Below are positions 54,849 to 63,775 of a DNA stretch of 64,000 bases, in pieces. The stretch is from NCBI RefSeq assembly GCF_040409955.1, contig NZ_CP123384.1, positions 248,001 through 312,000 of the forward strand, written 5' to 3'. This DNA comes from Salipiger sp. H15 (GTDB lineage Bacteria; Pseudomonadota; Alphaproteobacteria; Rhodobacterales; Rhodobacteraceae). How positions within the stretch are numbered: the first letter of the stretch is position 1; every line of letters starts with the position of its first letter. The notes under the pieces were generated by a model that had not been told where the DNA came from, did not search any database, and worked only from the letters and a program-made list of their open reading frames with translations. The translations under genes and the position numbers were made by a program.

Positions 54849-55603
54849 ACAAACCGACCGATTTCATCGCCTCCCTCGCCAAGGGGCTTCAGGTGATCGA
54901 GTGCTTCCGCGCCGAGACGCCGCGCCTGTCGATCGCGCAGGTGGCCGAACGCACCGGGCTCGACCGCGCCACCGCGCGGCGCTGCCTGCTGACCCTGCAC
55001 CGGCTCGGCTACGCCGATTACGACGGCAAGTTCTTCCAGCTCACCCCGCGCGTGCTGCGGCTCGGCATGGGGGCGCTCGCCGCCCTGCCCCTGCCGCAGC
55101 TGGTGCAGCCCTGGCTCGACCAGCTGTCGGAGCAGATCGGCCAGTCGAGCTCGGTGTCGATCCTCGACGAGACCGAGATCGTCTACCTCGCCCGCGCCGC
55201 GCAGCGGAAGGTGATGAGCATCGGGCTGATGCCGGGCTCGCGCCTGCCCGCCCATTGCACCTCGATGGGACGCGTGCTGCTCGCCGCCCTGCCCGAGGCC
55301 GAGATGCGCGCCCTGCTCGACCGCTCGGACCTCACCCCGCGCACGCCGCGCGCGCTGACCGACCCTGCCGAGATCGCCGCGCGCATCGCCCAGGTCCGGA
55401 CCGAGGGCTTCGCGATCATCGACCAGGAGGTGGAGATGGGGCTGCGCTCGATCGCCGTGCCGCTCTTCAACGTGCACGGGCAGGTCGTGGCGGCGCTCAA
55501 TACCGGCCTGCCGGCGATGCAGGCCGAGCCCGAGGATCTCGCCCGCGACTACCTGCCGGCGCTGCTCAAGGTGCAGGCGGGGCTGCGGCGCGTGCTGCCC
55601 TGA
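54842..55603 (+). CDS. IclR-family regulator of the pca operon (PcaR/PcaU type)
   Basis: From the ATG at 54842 the protein has 253 aa: an N-terminal winged HTH (FIASLAKGLQVIECFRAETP, VAERTGLDRATARRCLLTLH) and the IclR effector domain (IGLMPGSRLPAHCTSMGRVL, FAIIDQEVEMGLRSIAVPLF). IclR members of this group sense 3-oxoadipate or protocatechuate and switch on pca genes. A GTG at 54797 would add 15 residues inside the operator and looks wrong. Confidence 0.88.
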   Translation: MLNKPTDFIASLAKGLQVIECFRAETPRLSIAQVAERTGLDRATARRCLLTLHRLGYADYDGKFFQLTPRVLRLGMGALAALPLPQLVQPWLDQLSEQIGQSSSVSILDETEIVYLARAAQRKVMSIGLMPGSRLPAHCTSMGRVLLAALPEAEMRALLDRSDLTPRTPRALTDPAEIAARIAQVRTEGFAIIDQEVEMGLRSIAVPLFNVHGQVVAALNTGLPAMQAEPEDLARDYLPALLKVQAGLRRVLP

Positions 55604-55606
55604 GCC

Positions 55607-55630
55607 CTTTCATCTTTCCATAAATACTCA
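55607..55630 (+). repeat. Dispersed intergenic motif, copy 4 (left arm of an inverted pair)
   Basis: CTTTCATCTTTCCATAAATA then CTCA begins a few bases after the regulator stop. With copy 5 it forms an inverted pair whose 24-base arms match except in the variable centre, so the RNA can fold into a long stem-loop with a 27-base loop, a probable terminator for the regulator gene. Confidence 0.8.
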
Positions 55631-55657
55631 CCTCCCGCCCGTGGCAGCGGCGCGCCG

Positions 55658-55681
55658 TGAGTATTTGGGGAAAGATGAAAG
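55658..55681 (-). repeat. Dispersed intergenic motif, copy 5 (right arm of an inverted pair)
   Basis: The plus strand reads TGAGTATTTGGGGAAAGATG then AAAG, the reverse complement of the motif. It faces copy 4 across CCTCCCGCCCGTGGC and adjoining GC-rich sequence. Confidence 0.8.
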
Positions 55682-55716
55682 CCAAGCGCGGCGTTCCGGG
55701 CGCAGCCAATGAAAAA

Positions 55717-55739
55717 GGGGCGAGGGTTTTCCCCGCCCC
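55717..55739 (-). terminator. Rho-independent terminator after degP
   Basis: GGGGCGAGGG (55717-55726) pairs with CCCCGCCCC (55731-55739) over a TTTT loop with one bulge, and the minus strand continues TTTTTCATT. It lies 35 bp past the degP stop. Confidence 0.8.
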
Positions 55740-55773
55740 GATTTCATGAGTAAGGCCTGTGGAACCGCGACGC

Positions 55774-57249
55774 TTACTTGTCCTCGATGGTCAGCGCCAC
55801 GAAGCGCGGGTCGCCGCCGCGGCGGACCAGCAGCAGGATCGACTTGCGGCCGGCATCCTTCGCCTCGGCGATCTTGTCCTCGAGGTCCTTGATGCTCAGC
55901 ACCTCGGCCTGGCCGGCCTCGGTGATCACGTCGCCCGAGCGCAGGCCCTTGTCGAAGGCTTCCGACGCCTCGTCGACCTCGGTCACCGCAAGGCCCTTGG
56001 CGCCATCGGCAAGGCCTAGCTCGCTGCGCAGCTCGTCGGTCATCGGCGAGAGCGTAAGCCCCATGATGTCCTGGGTGGCGGGCGCCTCGGGCGTGCCCTG
56101 CTCCTGCGATGCGGGCAGCGGCTCGGGGGTTTCCTCGCGGCGTCCGAGCGTGACGAGCAGCGTCTCGGTGTTGCCGTTGCGGTTGACCACCACGCGGACG
56201 GCCTTGCCGACCTCGGTGTTGCCCACGATGCGCACCAGCTGGCGGGTATCGGTCACCGGCTTGCCGTCGAAGGAGACGATCACGTCCCCCGACTTCATGC
56301 CGGCATCCTTGGCCGGGCCGTCCGGCACGTCCGAGACCATGGCGCCGTCGGTGCTGGCAAGGCCGGTGGCCTCTGCCATGTCCGGGGTCACGTCCTGGAT
56401 GCGCACGCCGAGCCAGCCGCGGCGGGTCTCGCCGAATTCCTTGAGCTGGTCGACGACCTTGGTGACCACGTTCGAGGCCATCGAGAAGCCGATGCCGATC
56501 GAGCCGCCGTTGGGCGAGAGGATCGCGGTGTTCACCCCGATCACGTCGCCGTTCATGTTGAACAGCGGCCCGCCCGAGTTGCCGCGGTTGATGGCGGCGT
56601 CGGTCTGGATGTAGTCGTCATAGGTGCCCGAGAGCGCGCGGTTGCGCGCCGAGACGATGCCGGCCGAGACCGAGAAGCCCTGGCCCAGCGGGTTGCCCAT
56701 GGCCATGACCCAGTCGCCGACCTTGCTGTCGTCGGAGTTGCCGAACTTCACGAAGGGCAGCGGCTCGTCGGCCTCGACCTTCAGCAGCGCGATGTCGGTG
56801 TTGGGATCGGTGCCGACCAGCTTCGCGTCCAGCTCCTTGCCGGAGAAGAACTCGATGGTGATCTCGTCGGCGCCCTCGATGACGTGGTTGTTGGTGACGA
56901 TGTAGCCGTCCTCCGAGACCACGAAGCCCGAGCCGAGCGCGGAAGAGCGGCGCGGACGGTCACCCTCGGGACCGCCGTTGGGATTCTGGAAGTCGCGGAA
57001 GAAGTCCTCGAAGGGCGAGCCCTCGGGAACGATGCCCTGCGGGCCGGTGCGCCCGGCGACCATGGTCGAGGTGGTGATGTTCACCACCGACGGGCTCACG
57101 CGCTCGGCAAGGCTGGAGAAGCTGGACGGTGCGCTCTGCGCCTGCGCCATGATCGACTGCGAGACGATCAGGAACATCGAAACCGTGGCCAGCCAGAACA
57201 GCCGTACCGGGCTCGACCCCTCCGTCACTGCAAGATTTTGTGGTTTCAC
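55774..57249 (-). CDS. degP: Periplasmic serine endoprotease DegP/Do (HtrA family)
   Basis: The 491-aa protease has a membrane or signal segment (residues 15-36, cut near MAQA-QS), the catalytic triad His122 (NNHVI), Asp152 (NTDIALL) and Ser225 (RGNSGGPL), and two PDZ domains (from about residues 270 and 390). It degrades or refolds misfolded envelope proteins. The start is GTG at 57249, preceded by AAGGAG six bases away; upstream ATGs lack such a site. It lies beside hflK-hflC, another membrane protein quality-control set, on the same strand. Confidence 0.94.
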   Translation of the reverse strand: MKPQNLAVTEGSSPVRLFWLATVSMFLIVSQSIMAQAQSAPSSFSSLAERVSPSVVNITTSTMVAGRTGPQGIVPEGSPFEDFFRDFQNPNGGPEGDRPRRSSALGSGFVVSEDGYIVTNNHVIEGADEITIEFFSGKELDAKLVGTDPNTDIALLKVEADEPLPFVKFGNSDDSKVGDWVMAMGNPLGQGFSVSAGIVSARNRALSGTYDDYIQTDAAINRGNSGGPLFNMNGDVIGVNTAILSPNGGSIGIGFSMASNVVTKVVDQLKEFGETRRGWLGVRIQDVTPDMAEATGLASTDGAMVSDVPDGPAKDAGMKSGDVIVSFDGKPVTDTRQLVRIVGNTEVGKAVRVVVNRNGNTETLLVTLGRREETPEPLPASQEQGTPEAPATQDIMGLTLSPMTDELRSELGLADGAKGLAVTEVDEASEAFDKGLRSGDVITEAGQAEVLSIKDLEDKIAEAKDAGRKSILLLVRRGGDPRFVALTIEDK

Positions 57250-57469
57250 AGGGAACTCCTTCTGTTCGGCGGCTGCCGCGCGGCCCCCGCGCGGCAGCTC
57301 TGCCTCCTCATGAACAAGCGTAACATAGGAGCTTTTGAGGGCCACCAAAGAAAAGGTTTCAAGCTTTCAAGCGCATGTGACATGCAGGTGAAAACCCATC
57401 CGTGCAGAAATGCAAGGCGCGCGCGGCGCGGCGCCTTCCCCGCGGCGCAAGCCGCAGGAAAGACTGGGC

Positions 57470-57670
57470 TCAGCCGCCGGATCGCCGCGCGATCCAGAGC
57501 AGCAGGACGCCTGTAACAAGTGTCACGAGGCCGAGCAGCCGGCGCGTCTCGAGCGGCATCTCCCGCAGCGCCACCAGCATCCGCTCGACAAGCGAAGGGG
57601 CCAGTGCGTACACCAGCCCCTCGATCACGAGGACCAGAGCGATCCCCGTCAGTATGTCGGTCCCCGTCAC
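57470..57670 (-). CDS. DUF2065 small inner-membrane protein
   Basis: The 66-aa protein has two hydrophobic segments (about 5-24 and 45-62) and begins MTGTDILTGIALVLVIEGLV, matching the DUF2065/YjeT family that travels with hflK-hflC. Its function is unknown. The ATG overlaps the hflC stop in ATGA (57667-57670), so it is made with the HflKC complex. Confidence 0.85.
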   Translation of the reverse strand: MTGTDILTGIALVLVIEGLVYALAPSLVERMLVALREMPLETRRLLGLVTLVTGVLLLWIARRSGG

Positions 57671-58596
57671 TCGGACGCGGTGCCGGCGGCGCCGGGGGCC
57701 GGCGCCGACGCGGCCGGCTTGCCCATCTCGCCCTGCGACTTGAAGTACTCGAAGAACTCGCCGTTCGGGGTCATGACCATCGAGGAATTGCCCGAGGCGA
57801 GCGATTTCTCGTAGGCCTGCAGCGACCGGTAGAAGGCAAAGAACTCGGGGTCGGCACCATAGGCCTCGGCGAAGATGCCGTTGCGCTCGGCGTCGGCCTC
57901 GCCGCGGATGATGTCGCCGTCACGGTTGGCTTCCGACTGCGTCTCGACCACGGTCCGGTCGGCCAGCGCGCGCACGCGCTGCGCCGCCTCGTTGCCGCGG
58001 GCGATCTCGTCGGCGGCTTCCCGTTCCCGTTCGGCGCGCATCCGGGCGAAGGTCGCCTCGAGGTTCTGCGACGGCAGGTTGGTCTGCTTGAGGCGCACGT
58101 CCACCACGTCGAGACCGAGCGACAGCGCCTCGCGCCGGGCCTGGTCCCGGATGCGGTTGGTGAGCACGCGGCGGTCTTCCGAGAGGATCACGTCCGAGGT
58201 CACCTGGTCGGCACCGAGCACTTCGCGGATCTGGGCGTTGAGGATGCCCGACAGGCGGTCCTCGGCGATGCGCAGCCCGCCGACGCCCACGGCCTGGCGG
58301 AAGCGGACGACGTCGGCGATGCGGTAGCGCGCGAAGGCGTCCACCACGAGGCGGCGGTCATCCGAGGGCGTGACCTCGATCGTGTCGGTGTCGAGCGACA
58401 GGATGCGGTCGTCGTATTTCACCACTTCCTGGATGATCGGGATCTTGAAGGCGAGCCCCGGTTCTTCCTTGACCGACTTGATCTGGCCGAACTGCAGGAC
58501 CAGCGCCTTCTCGCGCTCGTCCACGACGAAGATCGACGAGAGGGCGATCACCGCCAGCACGACGATGACCGGCAGCACATAGGTAGATTTGCGCAT
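57667..58596 (-). CDS. hflC: FtsH protease modulator HflC
   Basis: The 309-aa SPFH/prohibitin-domain protein has an N-terminal membrane anchor (residues 6-25), VDEREKALVLQFGQIKSVKE, and a long helical C-terminal part (TFARMRAEREREAADEIARG). With HflK it forms a large periplasm-facing cage around FtsH and tunes degradation of membrane proteins. It starts 2 bp after the hflK stop. Confidence 0.95.
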   Translation of the reverse strand: MRKSTYVLPVIVVLAVIALSSIFVVDEREKALVLQFGQIKSVKEEPGLAFKIPIIQEVVKYDDRILSLDTDTIEVTPSDDRRLVVDAFARYRIADVVRFRQAVGVGGLRIAEDRLSGILNAQIREVLGADQVTSDVILSEDRRVLTNRIRDQARREALSLGLDVVDVRLKQTNLPSQNLEATFARMRAEREREAADEIARGNEAAQRVRALADRTVVETQSEANRDGDIIRGEADAERNGIFAEAYGADPEFFAFYRSLQAYEKSLASGNSSMVMTPNGEFFEYFKSQGEMGKPAASAPAPGAAGTASE

Positions 58597-58598
58597 GA

Positions 58599-59747
58599 TC
58601 AGTTCCCTCCCTCGGTGCTGGGTCGGCTGTTCTGGAGCTGGTTCAGCGGCAGGTAGGGCACCACGCCCCCGCCCTCGCCGGTCAGCCCCTCGTCGAGGAT
58701 GGTCTTGTCGACGTTGCCGAGCACCTTCTCCATCGTCTCGAGGTAGAGACGGCGGCGGGTGACCTCGGGGGCCTTGGCATATTCCTCGCGCACGGCCGAG
58801 AAGCGGCTGGCTTCACCCAGCGCCTCGTTGACCACGCGGGCGCGGTAGCCCTCGGCCTGCTCGCGGATCTGCGCGGCCTCGCCGCGGGCCTCGGCGACCA
58901 CGCGGTTGGCATAGGCGTCGGCCTGGCGCTCGAGCCGGTCGCGTTCCTGCTCGGCGGCCTGCACCTCGCGGAAGGCGTCGATCACCTCGCGGGGCGGGTC
59001 GGCCGTGTCGAGGTTGATCCGCACGATGTTGATGCCGCTGTCATACTCGTCGAGCGTCGCCTGGATCTGCTCGCGCGCGGTGTCGGCGATGATGCCGCGG
59101 TCGCGGTTGAGGATCGGCGCGAGGTTCGACGCGGCGATGATCTCGCGCATCACCGCCTCGGAGACCGCCTGCACGGTCAGCTGCGGGTCGCGGATGTTGA
59201 ACAGCAGCTTGGCCGCGTCGTTGATGTTCCAGACCACCTGGAAGCCGATGTCGACGATGTTCGCGTCGGTGGTCAGCATGAGGCTGTCCGCCGGGTCGCG
59301 GCCGTTGCCGATCGTCTCGGTGCGTTCCGAGGTCACGTTGACCACCTCGTGCGTCACGAAGGGCCAGGGCGCGAAGTTGAGGCCCGGATCGCCGGTCGAG
59401 GAATACTTGCCGAGGAAGAGTTCCACCGACTGTTCCTCGGGCCGCACGGTGTAGAAGCTCATCCAGGCCCAGACGCCGACCGCCGCCAGCGCCGCGAGGC
59501 CCAGCGTGCTGCGGTTGAACTTGGGACCGCCGGGCGCGCCGCCCGTGCCGCCGCTGCGCCCACCCGAGCCGCCGCGACCGCCCATCAGCACGCGCAGCCG
59601 CTCCTGGCCCTTCTTCATCAGCTCGTCAATCTCGGGGATCTGCGGATCCTCGGGGCGCTTGCCCCCGTTTCCGCCGCCACCGCTGGGCGGCCTGCCGCCG
59701 CCCTGATTGCCACCGCCGCCCCAGGGGCCGCCGCCGTGTCCTGCCAT
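58599..59747 (-). CDS. hflK: FtsH protease modulator HflK
   Basis: The 382-aa protein has a Gly-rich disordered N-terminus (MAGHGGGPWGGGGNQGGGRP), a membrane segment near residues 80-98, the SPFH domain (YTVRPEEQSVELFLGKYSST) and helices ending GVVPYLPLNQ. It pairs with HflC. It is the first gene of hflK-hflC-DUF2065, located 64 bp after the glutathione reductase gene on the same strand. Confidence 0.95.
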   Translation of the reverse strand: MAGHGGGPWGGGGNQGGGRPPSGGGGNGGKRPEDPQIPEIDELMKKGQERLRVLMGGRGGSGGRSGGTGGAPGGPKFNRSTLGLAALAAVGVWAWMSFYTVRPEEQSVELFLGKYSSTGDPGLNFAPWPFVTHEVVNVTSERTETIGNGRDPADSLMLTTDANIVDIGFQVVWNINDAAKLLFNIRDPQLTVQAVSEAVMREIIAASNLAPILNRDRGIIADTAREQIQATLDEYDSGINIVRINLDTADPPREVIDAFREVQAAEQERDRLERQADAYANRVVAEARGEAAQIREQAEGYRARVVNEALGEASRFSAVREEYAKAPEVTRRRLYLETMEKVLGNVDKTILDEGLTGEGGGVVPYLPLNQLQNSRPSTEGGN

Positions 59748-59811
59748 TAGGTTCCTTCCCTCTCGCTCACTTGTCCGTGTTTCCCCCTACCTGTGCATTA
59801 TCCCCGCAGAT

Positions 59812-61269
59812 TCAAGCGGTGCGCACAGGGTTCCGCATGGTCACGATCTCTTCGGCCATGGTGGGATGCACCGCTACGGTGCGGTCGAAATCTTCCTTGG
59901 TCGCGCCCATCTTCACCGCGATGCCCGCCAGCTGGATCATCTCGCCGGCGTTCGGCGCGACGATATGGCAGCCCAGAACGCGGCGCGTCGCCTTCGAGAC
60001 GATGAGCTTCATCATCACCCGGTCGGGCCGTCCGGCAAAGGCCGTCTGCATCGGCCGGAACGAGGTGGCGTAGACCTCGATCGGCTCCTGCTCGGCGGCG
60101 TCCTCCTCCGACAGGCCCACCGTGCCGAACTCGGGCTGGGTGAAGACCGCCGAGGGGATCAGCTCGTGATCGACCTTGGTGGGGTTGTCCTTGAACACCG
60201 TCTCGACGAAGGCCATGCCCTCGCGGATCGCCACGGGGGTCAGGTTCACCCGGTCGGTCACGTCGCCGATGGCGTGGATCGAGGGCACCGCGGTGGCGCT
60301 GTAGTCGTCCACCACGATCTCGCCCTTGCGGCCGAGCTTCACCCCGGCCTCCTCGAGCCCCATGTTCTGCGTGTTGGGCGCGCGGCCGGTGGCGAAGAAC
60401 ACCTTGTCGAAGACCTTCACCTCGCCGTTGGTGCCCTTCACGAGGATCGGCCCCTCGCCCGGCGTGCCGCCGCTGCGGTCGGCCAGCATCTCCTGCATCG
60501 ACGCGCCCATCGACACGCCCGCGAGTTCCTTGCCCTCGAGATCCTCGGCGGTGGCGCGGCGCATCTCGAGGATGTCGGTGCCGCAATGCAGGTGCACGCC
60601 GTTCTCGATCATGCTCTCGGCGATCAGCCCGCGCGCCTGCTCGTCGAAGCCGCGCAGGATCTGCGCGCCGCGGTAGTATTGCGTCACCTCGACCCCCAGC
60701 CCGTTGAGGATGCAGGCAAACTCGCAGGCGATGTAGCCGCCGCCGACGATCAGGATCGACTTCGGCAGCTCCTCGAGGTGGAAGATGTCATCCGACACCA
60801 GCCCCAGCTCGGCATTCGGGATCTCGGGACGCACCGGGCGTCCGCCGGTGGCCACGAGGATGTGTTTGGCCGTGAACGTCTCGCCGGTCGAAAGTTCGAC
60901 GGTGTGGGCGTCCTTCACGATGGCCCGCGCGTCGTAGGAGGTGACGCCGGAATTCTTCAAAAGGTTCCGGTAGATGCCCTCGAGCCGGTCGAGCTCGGCG
61001 TTGAGCCGGTGCTGGAAGCTGCTCCAGTCGAAGCTGCCCGCCGCGATGTTCCAGCCGTAGCCCCGCGCGTCCTCGGTGATCGAGCCGTATTCGGAGGCGA
61101 AGACCATCAGCTTCTTGGGCACGCAGCCACGGATGACGCAGGTGCCGCCATAGCGATCCTCCTCGGCCAGCGCGACCTTCGCGCCGGTCTCGCCCGCCGC
61201 GACCCGCGCCGCCCGGACGCCGCCGGATCCGCCGCCGATGACAAAAAGATCATAGTCAAAGTCGCTCAT
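59812..61269 (-). CDS. gor: Glutathione-disulfide reductase
   Basis: The 485-aa flavoprotein has the FAD motif VIGGGSGG, the redox disulfide in GGTCVIRGCVPKK (Cys44, Cys49), the NAD(P)H-binding IVGGGYIACEFACILNGLGV, and the catalytic His468 in HPTMAEE of the partner subunit. The GCVPKK form separates it from lipoamide dehydrogenase and favours glutathione reductase. The ATG at 61269 gives MSDFDYDLFVIGGGSGG. Confidence 0.93.
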   Translation of the reverse strand: MSDFDYDLFVIGGGSGGVRAARVAAGETGAKVALAEEDRYGGTCVIRGCVPKKLMVFASEYGSITEDARGYGWNIAAGSFDWSSFQHRLNAELDRLEGIYRNLLKNSGVTSYDARAIVKDAHTVELSTGETFTAKHILVATGGRPVRPEIPNAELGLVSDDIFHLEELPKSILIVGGGYIACEFACILNGLGVEVTQYYRGAQILRGFDEQARGLIAESMIENGVHLHCGTDILEMRRATAEDLEGKELAGVSMGASMQEMLADRSGGTPGEGPILVKGTNGEVKVFDKVFFATGRAPNTQNMGLEEAGVKLGRKGEIVVDDYSATAVPSIHAIGDVTDRVNLTPVAIREGMAFVETVFKDNPTKVDHELIPSAVFTQPEFGTVGLSEEDAAEQEPIEVYATSFRPMQTAFAGRPDRVMMKLIVSKATRRVLGCHIVAPNAGEMIQLAGIAVKMGATKEDFDRTVAVHPTMAEEIVTMRNPVRTA

Positions 61270-61389
61270 GGCTCGCCTCTTGGTCTGTTGGCCGAGAGGT
61301 AGACCACAGGCCGCTACGGAAGGCCAGAGGCGGCGGGACCGGATGGGCCGCAGGCCCGGCGTCCCGGGCGCGCTGATCGGCAATGAAAA

Positions 61390-61411
61390 AGGCCGCCCGA
61401 ATGGGCGGCCT
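61390..61411 (-). terminator. Rho-independent terminator after rpiA
   Basis: AGGCCGCCC (61390-61398) pairs with GGGCGGCCT (61403-61411), loop GAAT; the minus strand continues TTTTTCATTG. It lies 26 bp after the rpiA stop, so gor downstream probably has its own promoter. Confidence 0.9.
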
Positions 61412-61437
61412 ATCGGCTTTCCTGACCGGTAGGGAGC

Positions 61438-62208
61438 TTACAGTCCCGCCGCCTCGGCAAGGTCGATCTCGCTCACGCTCACCGCCCCGCCGGCGCCGTC
61501 GCGCAGCTCGGCCCGGCCGTCCTCGTGGCCGATCACCACCTTGTCGCAGATGCCGATGAAGAGCCCGTTCTCGACCACGCCGGGGATCTGGTTCAGCGCC
61601 AGCGACAGCGCCTTCACGTCGCCGATCCGCTTCAGGTGCAGGTCGAGCACGTGGTTGCCCTCGTCGGTGATGAAGGGCTGGTCGCCGGCCATGCGCAGCG
61701 AGGTCTCGCGCCCGTCCACGTCCATGTCGGCCAGCAGGCGCTCGACCAGCGTGCGGGTCGAGACGCCGCCGAAGCGGATCACTTCCAGCGGCAGAGGGAA
61801 GGCGCCCAGCGTGGCGACGTCCTTGGCCGCGTCGGCGATGACGATCATCTGGTCCGAGGCCGAGGCCACGATCTTCTCCTGCAGGTGCGCGCCGCCGCCG
61901 CCCTTGATCAGGTTCAGCGCCGGGTCGAACTCGTCGGCGCCGTCGATGGTGAGGTCGAGCCAGCCGGCCTCGTCGAGGCTGATCACCTCGATGCCGACCT
62001 TGCGCGCCAGCTCGGCGGTGCGGGTCGAGGTCGGGACCGCGCGGATCTTCAGCCCCTCGTCGCGCACGCGGCGGCCGAGGTATTTCACCAGCCAGGCGGC
62101 CGTCGATCCGGTGCCGAGACCGACGCGCATGCCGTCCTCGACGAAATCGGCGGCGCGGCGCGAGGCCACGAATTTTGCAATGTCGGTCGGCGAAAGCTCT
62201 GCGGTCAT
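61438..62208 (-). CDS. rpiA: Ribose-5-phosphate isomerase A
   Basis: The 256-aa enzyme interconverts ribose 5-phosphate and ribulose 5-phosphate. It has GLGTGSTAAWLVKYLG (phosphate loop), LDLTIDGADEFDPALNLIKG with the catalytic acids, KGGGGAHLQEKIVA and the late VVENGLFIG. The ATG at 62208 starts MTAELSPTDIAKFVASRRAA. It is divergent from sdaA with a 184-bp gap. Confidence 0.95.
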   Translation of the reverse strand: MTAELSPTDIAKFVASRRAADFVEDGMRVGLGTGSTAAWLVKYLGRRVRDEGLKIRAVPTSTRTAELARKVGIEVISLDEAGWLDLTIDGADEFDPALNLIKGGGGAHLQEKIVASASDQMIVIADAAKDVATLGAFPLPLEVIRFGGVSTRTLVERLLADMDVDGRETSLRMAGDQPFITDEGNHVLDLHLKRIGDVKALSLALNQIPGVVENGLFIGICDKVVIGHEDGRAELRDGAGGAVSVSEIDLAEAAGL

Positions 62209-62392
62209 CGCTGCGATTCCTCTGTTTCCGGATGTCGCGGCGCTTATAGGATGATCGCGCCGCGCAGCGATAGGCCAAACTCGATGACTCCCGCAGCGTT
62301 TTCCTTCGCCGAAATGCCGCAAATCTCCATGTGATCCGGCGCCGCCCCGGGCTAGGGTCCGCCGCAACCGCAGAGCAGAGTCGAGGTCCCCG

Positions 62393-63766
62393 ATGTTTCT
62401 TTCCGTGTTCGAGATGTTCAAGGTCGGCATCGGCCCGTCGTCGTCGCACACCATGGGGCCGATGGTCGCCGCCGCGCGCTTCCTCGACCGGCTGCGCGCC
62501 GCGCCCTTCGCCGCCTCGGGGCTGCGCGCCTCGCTGCACGGCTCGCTCGCCTTCACCGGCGTCGGCCATGCCACCGACCGCGCCACCATCCTCGGCCTCG
62601 CCGGCTTCGCGCCCGAAAGCTACGACGCCGAGGCCGCCGAGGCGGCGCTGGCCGCGATCGCCGAGACCGGCATGGTTCACCCCGAGGGGCTGGCCCCGCT
62701 GAAGTTCGACCCCAGGACCGACCTGCGCTTCGACTACGACCGCGCCCTGCCCGGCCACGCCAACGGCATGATCCTGATGGCCACCGACGCGCAGGGCGAC
62801 GTGATCCTGCAGGAGACCTACTACTCGGTCGGCGGCGGCTTCGTGCTGACCGAGGCCGAGCTCAGCTCGGGCGAGGACAAGGACCACGGGCCCGCCGTGC
62901 CCTTCCCCTTCCGCAGCGCCGCCGAGATGCTGGAGATGGCCGCCACGTCGGGCCTCTCGATCGCCGAGATGAAGCGCCGCAACGAGCTCTCGCGCCGCCC
63001 CGCCGCCGAGCTTGACGCCGGGCTCCTGCGGATCTCCGAGGTGATGATGAATTGCCTCGACCGCGGCCTCGAAGGCGGCGGCATCCTTCCCGGCGGGCTG
63101 AACGTCAAGCGCCGCGCCGGCAACATCCACGCGCAGCTCATTGCCGAGCGCGGCCGCAACCTCACCGCGCCGCACGTGATCAACGACTGGATGAGCTGCT
63201 ACGCCATGGCGGTGAACGAGGAGAACGCCGCCGGCGGGCAGGTGGTCACCGCCCCCACCAACGGCGCGGCGGGCGTGGTGCCCGCGGTGCTGCGCTACTG
63301 GCTCGACTTCGTGCCCGGCGCGACCCCCTCGCGCATCCCCGAGTTCCTGCTCACCGCCGCCGCCATCGGCGGGCTGGTGAAGTACAACGCGTCGATCTCC
63401 GGCGCCGAGGCCGGCTGTCAGGCCGAGGTCGGCAGCGCCTCGGCCATGGCCGCCGCAGGGCTCTGCGCCGTGCTGGGCGGCACGCCCGCGCAGATCGAGA
63501 ACGCCGCCGAGATCGCGCTCGAGCACCATCTCGGCATGACCTGCGACCCGGTGAAGGGGCTCGTGCAGGTGCCCTGCATCGAGCGCAACGGGCTCGGCGC
63601 GATCAAGGCGGTCTCGGCCGCGTCGCTGTCGCTGCGCGGCGACGGCACGCACCTCGTCTCGCTCGACGCCTGCATCGAGACCATGCGCCAGACCGGCCGC
63701 GACATGGGCCACGAGTACAAGGAAACCTCGCTCGGCGGCCTCGCGGTCAACGTGCCGAACTGCTGA
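62393..63766 (+). CDS. sdaA: L-serine ammonia-lyase (iron-sulfur, single-chain)
   Basis: The 457-aa enzyme deaminates L-serine to pyruvate. It has the N-terminal [11 protein letters not shown], the [16 protein letters not shown] motif and the Fe-S cysteines Cys342, Cys384 and Cys395. The chain ends in a cysteine (NVPNC, Cys457); in the Legionella enzyme of the same design such a C-terminal Cys enters the active site as fourth cluster ligand. This supports a type with fused alpha and beta domains, and its own substrate-controlled activation. Confidence 0.94.
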   Translation: MFLSVFEMFKVGIGPSSSHTMGPMVAAARFLDRLRAAPFAASGLRASLHGSLAFTGVGHATDRATILGLAGFAPESYDAEAAEAALAAIAETGMVHPEGLAPLKFDPRTDLRFDYDRALPGHANGMILMATDAQGDVILQETYYSVGGGFVLTEAELSSGEDKDHGPAVPFPFRSAAEMLEMAATSGLSIAEMKRRNELSRRPAAELDAGLLRISEVMMNCLDRGLEGGGILPGGLNVKRRAGNIHAQLIAERGRNLTAPHVINDWMSCYAMAVNEENAAGGQVVTAPTNGAAGVVPAVLRYWLDFVPGATPSRIPEFLLTAAAIGGLVKYNASISGAEAGCQAEVGSASAMAAAGLCAVLGGTPAQIENAAEIALEHHLGMTCDPVKGLVQVPCIERNGLGAIKAVSAASLSLRGDGTHLVSLDACIETMRQTGRDMGHEYKETSLGGLAVNVPNC

Positions 63767-63775
63767 GGCGGGGCG

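Noticed and set aside
61256..63712. An 818-codon minus-strand frame opposite sdaA and rpiA
   Set aside because: It reads in another frame through rpiA and antisense to sdaA, with no recognisable domain.
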